From Leptospira sp. (GTDB lineage Bacteria > Spirochaetota > Leptospiria > Leptospirales > Leptospiraceae), in contig JAPZRK010000007.1 in the NCBI GenBank assembly GCA_027531445.1, positions 124,001 through 188,000 of the forward strand: 64,000 bases of DNA, given 5' to 3'. The position numbers and the translations under genes are program-made. The notes beneath the pieces were generated by a model, which worked only from the letters and a program-made list of their open reading frames with translations, had not been told where the DNA came from and did no database searches. Within the stretch, counting starts at the first letter, position 1. Every line of letters begins with the position of its first letter. This document shows positions 37,231 through 45,781 of this stretch, piece by piece.

Positions 37231-37782
37231 TCAGTTTCCTTTTTTAAAACTCTGGACTTCCGATTTGCGGTAGACGAGTGTTTTGCCATTCTTTGTGGTG
37301 ATGACAACAGAATCGGCTGTAACTGCCGCAGAACAACCCTCATACTTCGTTCCATTTTTTAATGTAACCGTATCAGTAAAACCAGTAACAGCGCCTGAAC
37401 TGGAACTCACAAAACCCTTTGTGCTAACATTTCCTATGATAAAATGTTGGTATTCTTTGGGAGGTGCGACCCAGAACCAAGAAATCCCAAGCGTAAACCA
37501 ACCAAGAAAAATATTAAACACAAGCATGGGGACACTCAATCGTCTCTGAACTTTTTCGGTAGCGATGGTCTGGTCTCCATTTTTAAAAACCAACGTGGAT
37601 TCACTGAAAATGCTGGTTCCCATTTCGATTGAAGTGGGGGTCTTACCCATGGAATTTCCTTTATAGTAGAGTTCGGCGCCGACTGGCTGGGTATCGATAT
37701 TGACGATCGCAGAAGTCGCACATTGCATTGTGATGAGGCCGAGTAGCGAAATGATAATTGTGAAGGATGTGATTCTTTTCAT
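37231..37782 (-). CDS. PEGA-domain lipoprotein
   Basis: 183 residues from ATG 37782 (an in-frame start three codons earlier is less likely). The signal peptide ends in a lipobox with C21 (LGLITMQC-ATS). A PEGA-like beta sandwich follows directly (IDTQPVGAELYYKGNSMGKTPTSIEM, in parts), a fold common in surface lipoproteins that bind sugars or cell-wall parts. One hydrophobic segment (about 80-97, FNIFLGWFTLGISWFWV) then a C-terminal domain with VTLKNGTKYEG. Typical of a Leptospira-wide lipoprotein family of unknown role. Confidence 0.7.
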   Translation of the reverse strand: MKRITSFTIIISLLGLITMQCATSAIVNIDTQPVGAELYYKGNSMGKTPTSIEMGTSIFSESTLVFKNGDQTIATEKVQRRLSVPMLVFNIFLGWFTLGISWFWVAPPKEYQHFIIGNVSTKGFVSSSSGAVTGFTDTVTLKNGTKYEGCSAAVTADSVVITTKNGKTLVYRKSEVQSFKKGN

Positions 37783-37921
37783 TGAGACCAAACTTTAGGA
37801 TACGTACTGATGTTGCTCATATTAAAATCTAAATCTAGTTTGGAAACATAATTTTCTTGTTTCGTTTCAAAGATACGAGACACTAACCATCTATGAGTGA
37901 CCTTACTCAGAAATTAATTAG

Positions 37922-39823
37922 ATGAAATACAATTTAACCAACCAACTCATCCATACCCTTTTTCAGAACCAATTTGATCGAGTGTTTCAAAAATCTGGCA
38001 AATTAAATTTAGAGGAATTTTCATTCGATGAACTATCTTCGATAATAGACGAGACAGTGGATGCCAAATTGATTCACAATTATGGCAAATCAAATGTTCC
38101 AAAAATCATCGGTTTCATGCCTAAAACAAAGCTAGAAACAAAGGTGTTAAGAAGTTTGTTAAGTAGCTTCACTTTGTTTCCGTTTTGGGAGAATGATTTT
38201 AATTTAGAGTCACTTTGGGTGAAGTTAGGTGCAAATTTTTCCAATTTATTCCAATGTATTTCGATAGAGACCTTTTCGGATAATAGCAAAAAAGAACTCA
38301 AATTTCAGATCTCAGATTTTTATATCCTTAAGATATCTTGGAATGATATCGAATTATTTTTTTGCATAGACGATCACCTTGCGGATGCTATCCAATTCAA
38401 AATCCAATCGGAAGAGCAAATTAAAAACTTTTCTCAAAAAATTTCGGAAGATATTCAAAAAAATCATCCCCCTAAAAAAATATTTCCTAAACTGCAAATC
38501 GAGAACATGAAGGAATTCGAAATAGGTAACTTTTTGATACCAAGATCTTTTCATTGGGGAAACATCAAGGTCAAATCTAAAGTGCGTTATGTAAGAGAAT
38601 CACATGCCAAGGATCCTGAAGAAGTAGCATTCTGGTTTGGGGTTTCACTAGCTTATGAAGATAAAAGTTATTATTTGCAATATGCATTTCCACATCAGAA
38701 ATTAGATAAACCTGATGAAGTCCAAATGAAATACCAGAGTTTATTGGTAAATCTTTTAAAAACAAGTATTGGTTCAAAATGGAGTCAGCTCCCAATCAGT
38801 TTACAAAAGTCGGGAACAAAAGCACTGGATAAACCAATTGAACAATTGTTTGATAAAGGAATATTAGTTGAGTATGAAATCAAAGTGAATCAATCAAATT
38901 TACTTTGTCATGTGTTGATACCTCAAAACCTTATAAACTTTTTGGTTAACATTCAGAAAGATAAATTGATAGGGGAATTCTCTGAACCGCTTTACCATTT
39001 TATAAATTTGAATCGATCTTTGATTCGAAACAAATATGTGGAAAATTATCAAGTATTTTTTCACCAAACGGAAGGTAGAGCATATCCGATTCTGTTGTTT
39101 GAATTTTTAAATATGCTCGGAGATAACGATCTTAAATTGGTCCTTCAAAATTACTTTGTAGCCAGTGGAATCAAAACGATAGATTTTCAAAAGCTTCTTT
39201 TTTATCTAACAACGGATTCTCTTACGCAAACAAAATCACTCTTTCTTGATGAGGATCTGGATGAAAACCGAATGAAAAGATTAATTCCGGTAGGAATGCA
39301 GAAGGATTGGGATACCTTTCCAGTTAACTCTGAGAACATAACCGGGCTAACTTCGATTGCATATAGCTTGGAAGAATTTATATTAAAAAATAGAGAAGTT
39401 ATGCAATCAATATATCAACATTGTATCGATGGGAAATTGGAAATTTCAAAAAAGGCAAGATACATTTTGTACACTGAGTTTGCAAAACTGATAGAAGAAG
39501 AATTGCTTAAAAAACTTTCTGAGATAAATCAAAAGTATATAAGTCTTTTGGATAAATTAAAGGATGTACCGAAAGCGACTGTACAACAATTTTTTTATAC
39601 ATTTAAAAGTGACGAACTTGGGGCAATTTTTTTGGACATGGATGCTGGACTTTTGAAAGCACAACCTTTTGTTAGTAAAAAATTTTACCAAGAGGTCGTA
39701 GAAGATTTGGTATCGAAGAACACACTTCGAAAAAAGCAAGCTTTAGATTTAAACGTAGTTCTAAGTCTTAAAGAGCGATTTATAAAAGAATTAACCGCTA
39801 TCACTTCAGAAGAATTTGTTTGA
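37922..39823 (+). CDS. Large cytoplasmic protein of unknown function
   Basis: 633 residues, rich in Lys, Phe, Leu and Ile, with no signal peptide, transmembrane helix or Cys cluster. I recognise no domain. A helical C-terminal third (about 500-633, including SKKARYILYTEFAKLIEEELLKKL) follows a mixed alpha/beta part. No ribosome site precedes ATG 37922, but a ten-codon frame (ATG 37893) ends on TGA overlapping this ATG, so translation could be coupled to a leader peptide. Probably a Leptospira-restricted gene. Base use is a little more AT-rich than the neighbours by eye. Confidence 0.6.
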   Translation: MKYNLTNQLIHTLFQNQFDRVFQKSGKLNLEEFSFDELSSIIDETVDAKLIHNYGKSNVPKIIGFMPKTKLETKVLRSLLSSFTLFPFWENDFNLESLWVKLGANFSNLFQCISIETFSDNSKKELKFQISDFYILKISWNDIELFFCIDDHLADAIQFKIQSEEQIKNFSQKISEDIQKNHPPKKIFPKLQIENMKEFEIGNFLIPRSFHWGNIKVKSKVRYVRESHAKDPEEVAFWFGVSLAYEDKSYYLQYAFPHQKLDKPDEVQMKYQSLLVNLLKTSIGSKWSQLPISLQKSGTKALDKPIEQLFDKGILVEYEIKVNQSNLLCHVLIPQNLINFLVNIQKDKLIGEFSEPLYHFINLNRSLIRNKYVENYQVFFHQTEGRAYPILLFEFLNMLGDNDLKLVLQNYFVASGIKTIDFQKLLFYLTTDSLTQTKSLFLDEDLDENRMKRLIPVGMQKDWDTFPVNSENITGLTSIAYSLEEFILKNREVMQSIYQHCIDGKLEISKKARYILYTEFAKLIEEELLKKLSEINQKYISLLDKLKDVPKATVQQFFYTFKSDELGAIFLDMDAGLLKAQPFVSKKFYQEVVEDLVSKNTLRKKQALDLNVVLSLKERFIKELTAITSEEFV

Positions 39824-39865
39824 CGCTAACTTGCAAAGGTTCAAACTCCTTTTAGGAGTATCCTT

Positions 39866-40090
39866 ATGAAATTTACTTATGCCATCCTTATTCTTTTTGC
39901 ATTTTTGATTCATTGTGCCAGTTCAGCTTCCAAAGAAAATTCCGAAGGAAACGGTTCTTTGATGGAAACAATCATCGAAAAAGCCCAAAGTGAAGAAGGC
40001 CAGAAGGCCATTAAAACGGTTAAGGAACAAGCTACAGACAAAGAGAACCAAGAAAAGGTCAAATCTTTGCTGAATAAAGAGAAGAAGTAG
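39866..40090 (+). CDS. Small lipoprotein
   Basis: 74 residues: a signal peptide ending at C17 (FAFLIHC-ASSASKEN) and a short, highly charged helical mature part (about 57 residues, Lys/Glu-rich, with KTVKEQATDKENQEKVKSLL). TTAGGAG lies just upstream of the ATG at good distance. Small helical lipoproteins of this kind can bridge the membrane and peptidoglycan, but there is no C-terminal Lys-Arg signature like that of Braun lipoprotein beyond a Lys pair. Function unknown. It precedes hemO by about 80 bases. Confidence 0.68.
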   Translation: MKFTYAILILFAFLIHCASSASKENSEGNGSLMETIIEKAQSEEGQKAIKTVKEQATDKENQEKVKSLLNKEKK

Positions 40091-40142
40091 AGAGAATCTT
40101 CCTCTAGACACAGAAAACTGATTGTCGCCATCTTTTTGATCT

Positions 40143-40157
40143 TGAGAATGACTCTCA
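40143..40157 (+). promoter_or_regulatory. Fur-box-like palindrome before hemO
   Basis: TGAGAATGACTCTCA matches the 7-1-7 Fur consensus TGATAAT-N-ATTATCA at 11 of 14 defined positions. It ends 16 bases before the hemO ATG and overlaps a possible -10 (GAGAAT, 40144-40149) placed 16 bases from TTGTCG (40122-40127). Iron repression of a haem oxygenase gene fits known biology; the site itself is my reading of the sequence. Confidence 0.5.
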
Positions 40158-40173
40158 GGATGGTTTAGATTTT

Positions 40174-40854
40174 ATGTCAATAGCTTTGATGTTGCGGGAA
40201 GGCACCGCAGAAAAACACCACGAAACGGAAACAGTTCCGTACTTGCGCGCGATTTTTAGGGGAGGGCTGGATCCACAAACCTACACTTATCAACTAGAAA
40301 GTTTAAAGTACGTTTACGAGGTGATGGAAAATCTCTTTGAAATCAATAAAAACGACCCCATACTTTCCAAGGTTTATTATTCCGAATTGAATCGGCTTGA
40401 AAGCCTTAATGAGGATATCACATTCTTTCAAAAAAAATTCAATACTTCCTTACGTGGAAAGATTTCGAACGCGACTGCGAAGTACATTCAATACATTGAA
40501 TCGGTCGCAAGTACTAGACCTGCGATGCTCGTTGCACAATCGTATGTACGATATCTTGGAGATTTGTCAGGAGGCCAGGCGATCAAAAAAGTTTTGGTGA
40601 AATCCTTTGGTTTGGAAGGCAATGATGGAACTGCGTTTTATGAATTTCCAAAAATTTCAAATCTAAACGAGTTTAAGGGAATTTATAGACAAGCTCTTGA
40701 TACCTTGCCATTTGATGAACTCCAGAAAAAGGAACTACTTGAAGAAGCAAGGACTACTTTTGATCTCAACAAATTTCTATTTTTGGAACTTGATGAAGAT
40801 CTACGAAAAAATATTGGCGAGGAGAAATACCAAAGTTTATTCTCAGCAAGGTAA
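40174..40854 (+). CDS. hemO: Haem oxygenase
   Basis: Opens haem to biliverdin, CO and ferrous iron with O2 and reductant, letting the cell use haem as an iron source. 226 residues of the HO-1 fold, all helical. The proximal haem ligand is H15 or H16 in REGTAEKHHETE; the distal helix carries the flexible GDLSGGQ motif. Leptospira are known to have a functional HemO. Start ATG 40174; a Fur-like palindrome overlaps its likely promoter. No haem receptor gene is next to it; the TonB receptor at 33 kb is not obviously a haem receptor. Confidence 0.94.
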   Translation: MSIALMLREGTAEKHHETETVPYLRAIFRGGLDPQTYTYQLESLKYVYEVMENLFEINKNDPILSKVYYSELNRLESLNEDITFFQKKFNTSLRGKISNATAKYIQYIESVASTRPAMLVAQSYVRYLGDLSGGQAIKKVLVKSFGLEGNDGTAFYEFPKISNLNEFKGIYRQALDTLPFDELQKKELLEEARTTFDLNKFLFLELDEDLRKNIGEEKYQSLFSAR

Positions 40855-40865
40855 CCATTATGCTG

Positions 40866-40904
40866 CCCGTTAAACCAGTGTCTTTTGAGGCCTGGTTTTA
40901 CGGG
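40866..40904. repeat. Strong hairpin downstream of hemO
   Basis: CCCGTTAAACCAG (40866-40878) pairs with CTGGTTTTACGGG (40892-40904), 12 of 13 positions, around a 13-base loop. No T-run follows, so it is either a terminator needing other factors or an RNA-stability element. The remaining bases to 41032 are AT-rich with nothing else clear. Confidence 0.6.
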
Positions 40905-41032
40905 TTAGTACGAAATTAGCACTCAAATCTAATTTTACATCTCTTTATTCAGACAATATTTTCCATAAATTCGATCCGATTTCTTGGAAATACTTTGCGT
41001 TTATTTGAAATCTTCGGCATCATGTATACTGG

Positions 41033-43171
41033 ATGTTGACAAACGAATTCGATATACTCTGGATTATCATCTGTTCTGGACTCGTTTTTTTTATGCAAGC
41101 GGGCTTTCTTTGTTTAGAATCAGGTCTTACTAGAACAAAAAATTCAATCAATGTAGCAATTAAGAATATTACAGATTTCGGAATTGCAACGATTTTATAC
41201 TTCACTGTTGGTTTTGGGTTTATGTATGGGTCTTCTTATTCAGGTCTTATTGGTATAGATCAATTTTTACCAACTTTCTCCATCACTGATCCCAAAGTCC
41301 CTGTGTTTTTCCTCTTCCAATTGATGTTTTGCGGCACGGCCGCAACTATCGTCTCTGGTGCTGTGGCCGAACGTATGAAGTTTGGAGCCTATATCATCAT
41401 CACAGCCATCATATCATCCATCATCTATCCTATATTTGGTCATTGGGTATGGGGACGGCTTCTTACGGATCTAAGCATCAAGACTGGATGGCTTGGAAAA
41501 ATGGGATTTATCGATTTTGCAGGTTCAACCGCCGTTCACAGTGTTGGAGGATGGGTGGGACTTTCCGCGATGATGCTCATAGGAAACCGACTAGGAAAAT
41601 TTGGGCCGAATGGCCTTGTTAGAAATATAACAGGAAATAATCTACCTATTGCCATGTTAGGTACTCTCATACTTTGGTTTGGTTGGATTGGATTCAATGG
41701 CGGAAGTACCCTTTCTCTTTCTGGAAATGTTCCTGGTATCATTGCAAATACGATGTTAGGTGCATCAGGCGGTATGGCTTCTGCGTTGATTTATGGATGG
41801 ATTCGTATTGGCTATGCAGAAGCAACTTTACCTCTCAATGGTGCTTTGGCAGGTCTAGTTTCGATCACCGCCGCTTGCCAAGCAGTTACTTCGGCCGAGG
41901 CCCTTTTTATTGGATTCGTTGCTGGTATTTTGATGTTGGAAACAAGAAATTTATTAGAAAGTTTAAAACTTGATGATGCAGTGGGGGCAATTCCTGTTCA
42001 CTTAACTGGTGGTATATGGGGAACATTGGCATTAGGTTTTTTTGCAAATTTGGATGTTATCGATACTGGCTTAAGTCGATGGCAACAAATCAAAGTGCAA
42101 ATGTTAGGAGTGGTAACGTGTGGTTTGATCTCCTTTTCTATCAGTTTTGTTATATTATATATCATCAATTTATTTTATAAACTGAGAGTTTCGGAATCGG
42201 CTGAAAAGCAAGGGCTCAACTTTACAGAACACCGCGCCACGACCGAATTGCATGATCTTTTTTCAGAAATGGAATACCAAAAGGTAACTGGAGATTTAAG
42301 CAAAAACGTTTCCATCGAACCGTTTACCGAAGTCGGTCAAATAGCGGAGAGATACAATCTGGTTCTCGAAAAAGTTCGCGCTAACATCGAAGAAAAAGAA
42401 AATCTAACTAACCAATTAGAATTAAATTTAGGTGTTATCCAAAGCGATTTATCAACTGCCCGTAAAATCCAATCAAGTATCCTTGCACAAGAAGATCGAA
42501 TTGTCGGTGAACTCGAATTTACGATCAAGTACCTACCATTAACAGAAGTTGGTGGGGATTTTTTTGATATTACGGAACTTCGACCCGGTTTGGTTCGGGT
42601 TTTTATTGCTGATGCAACTGGCCATGGATTACAAGCCGCACTCATTACCATGGCGATCAAAACATTGTACGAATCATTAAAACGAGGTAAATACAGTGTT
42701 CATGAACTTTTGAAGTACTTAAATAGTGAATATCTGCATTCTTTCGAAAATTTAAATCATTTCTTTACTTGTACGTTAGTTGATATCGACACCGAGAGAA
42801 ATAAAATACGTTATGCTTCTGCTGGCCATCCACCGCAGTTTCTGATACAGGGTAAGAACATCATTCGACTAGAAAAGACTGGTAGAATCATTGGTGTAAC
42901 AAAAAAAACAGAGTACTCTTCCATTGAGCATGATTTTCCGGACGGAAGCTCCTTGTTTTTGTTTACTGATGGCCTGACCGAACAGTGGAATGTGGATCAG
43001 GTAGAATTTGGTGAGGATCGCGTAGAAGAATTCTTAAAACAAAATGAAAATCTTGCTTTTAAAAAAGAAATAGAGGATTTGCTGCTCATCCAAAAAGAAT
43101 TCCTCGCAGGCATGCCTTTGCAAGACGATATCACAATCATTGGAATCAATCGGAAGAGCCGCGCAACCTAG
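41033..43171 (+). CDS. Ammonium transporter (Amt) fused to SpoIIE/PP2C phosphatase
   Basis: 712 residues. About 1-390 is a complete Amt/Rh channel with eleven membrane helices: MQAGFLCLESG, the twin histidines H169 (STAVHSVGGW) and H323 (PVHLTGGIWG), and the cytoplasmic tail AEKQGLNFTEH resembling the conserved Amt C-terminus. A HAMP-like/coiled linker (about 405-475) then joins a SpoIIE-type PP2C domain (about 480-712) with metal ligands in EVGGDFFD (D509), IADATGHG, FTDGLTE and DDITIIG. With both the transport pore and phosphatase residues intact, it should be a membrane sensor coupling ammonium to dephosphorylation of an anti-sigma-antagonist or similar target. No partner gene is adjacent. 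The start ATG has no strong ribosome site. Confidence 0.93.
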   Translation: MLTNEFDILWIIICSGLVFFMQAGFLCLESGLTRTKNSINVAIKNITDFGIATILYFTVGFGFMYGSSYSGLIGIDQFLPTFSITDPKVPVFFLFQLMFCGTAATIVSGAVAERMKFGAYIIITAIISSIIYPIFGHWVWGRLLTDLSIKTGWLGKMGFIDFAGSTAVHSVGGWVGLSAMMLIGNRLGKFGPNGLVRNITGNNLPIAMLGTLILWFGWIGFNGGSTLSLSGNVPGIIANTMLGASGGMASALIYGWIRIGYAEATLPLNGALAGLVSITAACQAVTSAEALFIGFVAGILMLETRNLLESLKLDDAVGAIPVHLTGGIWGTLALGFFANLDVIDTGLSRWQQIKVQMLGVVTCGLISFSISFVILYIINLFYKLRVSESAEKQGLNFTEHRATTELHDLFSEMEYQKVTGDLSKNVSIEPFTEVGQIAERYNLVLEKVRANIEEKENLTNQLELNLGVIQSDLSTARKIQSSILAQEDRIVGELEFTIKYLPLTEVGGDFFDITELRPGLVRVFIADATGHGLQAALITMAIKTLYESLKRGKYSVHELLKYLNSEYLHSFENLNHFFTCTLVDIDTERNKIRYASAGHPPQFLIQGKNIIRLEKTGRIIGVTKKTEYSSIEHDFPDGSSLFLFTDGLTEQWNVDQVEFGEDRVEEFLKQNENLAFKKEIEDLLLIQKEFLAGMPLQDDITIIGINRKSRAT

Positions 43172-43172
43172 A

Positions 43173-44036
43173 TCAATGCGGTGGAAGTGGGATCCTTTCG
43201 GTTTCATTCGGAACTCTGGGGAATTCATCCTTTGCCCATCTTTCTTTTGCTTTTTCGATTGAATCCATGTTAGTTGCCACAAAATTCCAGTATAAATGTC
43301 TCTTTTCTGGTAACGGCTTTCCGCCTAGCAACATCAACCTACTCTTTTCATTGGACTTGAAAGAGATTGTTGTGCCTTGGTCAAATACTATCATCGATCC
43401 TACACCATAGGTAATACCTTCCGATTCTACAGAACCACGGGCGATATAGAGTCCAGCTTCCTCGTGATCTGAAAGTTTCCAATTGATATGATTTGTATGA
43501 GAAGGAATTTCGATATCAGCGTAAAATAATGGGGAGTGAACTTGAGCTGGTGAAATTAAGTCCAGAAACGAACCACCTAATAAACGAAAGATATATCCAT
43601 CTTGTTCAAGTTTCGGAATTTCTAATTCGGAAAGATGTTGGAAACTTGGCTCTATCGTTTCTTTTTCTTTCGGAAGTGCTACCCAAGTTTGAATTCCTTC
43701 TATGATTTCATACTTCGAATCAAATTTGGAACGTTCGCTATGAACGATGCCTGATCCCGCTGTCATCCAGTTTGTTTCGTTCGGTCGAATGTCCATTTCC
43801 ACGTTGATACTATCTCTGTGACAAACAACACCACTATAAAGAAAAGTTATCGTTGCAAGACCAATGTGGGGGTGAGGTCGAACGGAAAGTTCGTTGCCAG
43901 TAACAATTGGAACTGGGCCAAAATGGTCAAAAAAAACAAAAGGTCCTATCGATCGTTTTTCTAACGCTGGTAATACGCGGCGAATTATGAAATTGTCACC
44001 GAGGTCTTTGGCATGGCCTGAAATCGATTTTGTCAT
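43173..44036 (-). CDS. Pirin family protein
   Basis: 287 residues with a double cupin fold. Metal ligands are H55, H57 (RPHPHIGLAT), H99 and E101 (GSGIVHSE), as in human pirin and bacterial YhhW, which act as quercetin-dioxygenase-like enzymes or redox-sensing regulators. The C-terminal cupin (about 180-270) and a tail rich in charged residues complete it. Convergent with the Amt-phosphatase gene (1-base gap, no terminator). Physiological role unknown. Confidence 0.9.
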   Translation of the reverse strand: MTKSISGHAKDLGDNFIIRRVLPALEKRSIGPFVFFDHFGPVPIVTGNELSVRPHPHIGLATITFLYSGVVCHRDSINVEMDIRPNETNWMTAGSGIVHSERSKFDSKYEIIEGIQTWVALPKEKETIEPSFQHLSELEIPKLEQDGYIFRLLGGSFLDLISPAQVHSPLFYADIEIPSHTNHINWKLSDHEEAGLYIARGSVESEGITYGVGSMIVFDQGTTISFKSNEKSRLMLLGGKPLPEKRHLYWNFVATNMDSIEKAKERWAKDEFPRVPNETERIPLPPH

Positions 44037-44115
44037 ATCGAATTAGACAGCCAAATTTAACAAAAGAATGAATTCGATGATTAAAATTAATGTAGAAATT
44101 GCTGAATTTTTATGA

Positions 44116-44589
44116 ATGAATAGAGAAATCAATATATATATGAAAGAAAGTATTTCCAATAATTTTTTTGAGGCAATTAAACAATTCAAACAATTGCCTC
44201 CTTCGACTACATTTCCAGAAGGACTTTATGAAGTTTTCTGGGTTGGACCAAAATGGTTTCAATTTGTTGCAAAGCATGGTCTTTCACTCTTTGGATTTAA
44301 AAATTGGGTTGGAAAGGAATTTAGCGGAAATGATCAAGCGATCAATGTTTTTTCGAATTCGACAAACGGCGAAAGAACGAAACGATTCCCGATGGAAGTT
44401 TTACATCAACCATCTAACATTGATTCTAAGGTATGTATTAAAGTTTGTTACCCTCGCTCAACTCGTTTTCCTTGGCCATTTGTGATTGATGAATTTCGTT
44501 TTTTTGAACCAAACAAGTTGATTGGATTGAGTTATACAAAAGGATTTTCCGCATTGCCACTCCCTTTTCATTTAATCAAAAAAGAATAG
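44116..44589 (+). CDS. Conserved-looking protein of unknown function
   Basis: 157 residues; no signal peptide, one moderately hydrophobic patch, rich in Phe and Trp (WVGPKWFQFVAKHGLSLFGF). No family recognised. It is followed after 6 bases by the alpha/beta hydrolase gene on the same strand and is likely co-transcribed with it, perhaps as a lipid-related partner. ATG 44116 lacks a ribosome site; ATG 44140 is an alternative start eight residues in. Confidence 0.5.
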   Translation: MNREINIYMKESISNNFFEAIKQFKQLPPSTTFPEGLYEVFWVGPKWFQFVAKHGLSLFGFKNWVGKEFSGNDQAINVFSNSTNGERTKRFPMEVLHQPSNIDSKVCIKVCYPRSTRFPWPFVIDEFRFFEPNKLIGLSYTKGFSALPLPFHLIKKE

Positions 44590-44595
44590 GATGAA

Positions 44596-45738
44596 ATGTT
44601 TGAATTGAACTCTATGGTTTCCCTTTTATTGTATTTTTTTCTTTTTGTCTATTTTCCAACATTATTCTTGGTCTATTATTTTCGAGAAGTTGTAGCCCGT
44701 CCCACAGTACACTGTTCAGCTAGTCCATGGAATGCACATGCCATTGCATCACTTCCGATTTTAAGTAAAGCATACTACCCAACAATTTGGTGTTTCAATC
44801 GGCATTTGATGCTCATCTTGATTTTGCTACGTGATTATTATTCTAAGCCTTATGTATACGATTCCATAGATGAGCTTAAGATGCCAGATGGTGGGATAAC
44901 AGGTATTGCATGGTCAGGTACAAAAGGACTTTCTGGAAATACAGAGACTCCGATCGCGGTTATTTTTCATACCATAAGTGGGGATGAACAAGATGTCAAA
45001 AAAACAGTCACAAACTTACGCAATCGACTTGGTTGGATTGTGGTTGTTTGCATTCGCCGCGGTCATGGAAATCTTTCCCTTGGAACACCTGTTATCAATA
45101 CGATGGGCTCTACAAAAGATCTCAAAATTCAACTTGAATACATTCAGAAAAAATTTCCAAATTCACCACTCTATGGTTTTGGTCTATCTGCAGGTTCGGG
45201 TCTACTTGCGCGTTATTTAGGCGAGACAGGCCGAAAGAGTGTTTTCCAGGCGGCAGTTGCCATCTCTCCTGCATATGACATCGAGAAGGCTTTCCATCGA
45301 ATTCATCCAGTTTATAATCGACTAATGGGAATAAGGCTAATTAAATATTTTTTGGACAAACATTACGAAAGCCTGTCACAAATCCCAGGTTATCAAAATC
45401 TTGCACAATCAAAATCGATTGTTGAATTCCAAGATCGCCTTCACCTTATCGCGGGTTATGAAACTAGTGAGGAGTACTACAAAGAAAGTAATCCAATTCA
45501 TGTGATTAAAAATATCAAAACTGCACTCTTGGTTTTAAATTCAGAGGACGATCCCATTTGTGTAAATTTAAATGTTTTGGAAAATATGCATTGGCTAGAA
45601 AGTTTGCCAAAGACAATTTTGGTCAAAACAAAACGTGGCAGTCACATCGTTTTTTATGAAGGATTGTTTGCCAAGTCATGGTCCGATCGCCTAGTATGTG
45701 ATTACTTTAAACATATACATGAAAGTCGTACATTGTAA
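44596..45738 (+). CDS. Alpha/beta hydrolase, YheT/EMB8 type
   Basis: 380 residues. One N-terminal membrane anchor (about 8-29) then an alpha/beta-hydrolase domain of the YheT/ABHD1-3 group. Catalytic triad: S198 (GFGLSAGSG), D319 or D318 (NSEDDPIC) and H350 (RGSHIVFYEG). The RRGHGNL motif after the oxyanion strand is typical of this group. Likely acts on acyl esters or phospholipids at the membrane; exact substrate unknown. Start ATG 44596; it forms a pair with the preceding unknown gene. Confidence 0.83.
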   Translation: MFELNSMVSLLLYFFLFVYFPTLFLVYYFREVVARPTVHCSASPWNAHAIASLPILSKAYYPTIWCFNRHLMLILILLRDYYSKPYVYDSIDELKMPDGGITGIAWSGTKGLSGNTETPIAVIFHTISGDEQDVKKTVTNLRNRLGWIVVVCIRRGHGNLSLGTPVINTMGSTKDLKIQLEYIQKKFPNSPLYGFGLSAGSGLLARYLGETGRKSVFQAAVAISPAYDIEKAFHRIHPVYNRLMGIRLIKYFLDKHYESLSQIPGYQNLAQSKSIVEFQDRLHLIAGYETSEEYYKESNPIHVIKNIKTALLVLNSEDDPICVNLNVLENMHWLESLPKTILVKTKRGSHIVFYEGLFAKSWSDRLVCDYFKHIHESRTL

Positions 45739-45781
45739 TTTTATGATAGACTTTAACATTGAAAGTTGAATCTTAACAAGT

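Noticed and set aside
40981..41000. Sigma54-like TTGG...TTGC before the Amt fusion
   Set aside because: The distance between GG and GC is one base too short, so it is not a valid -24/-12 promoter.
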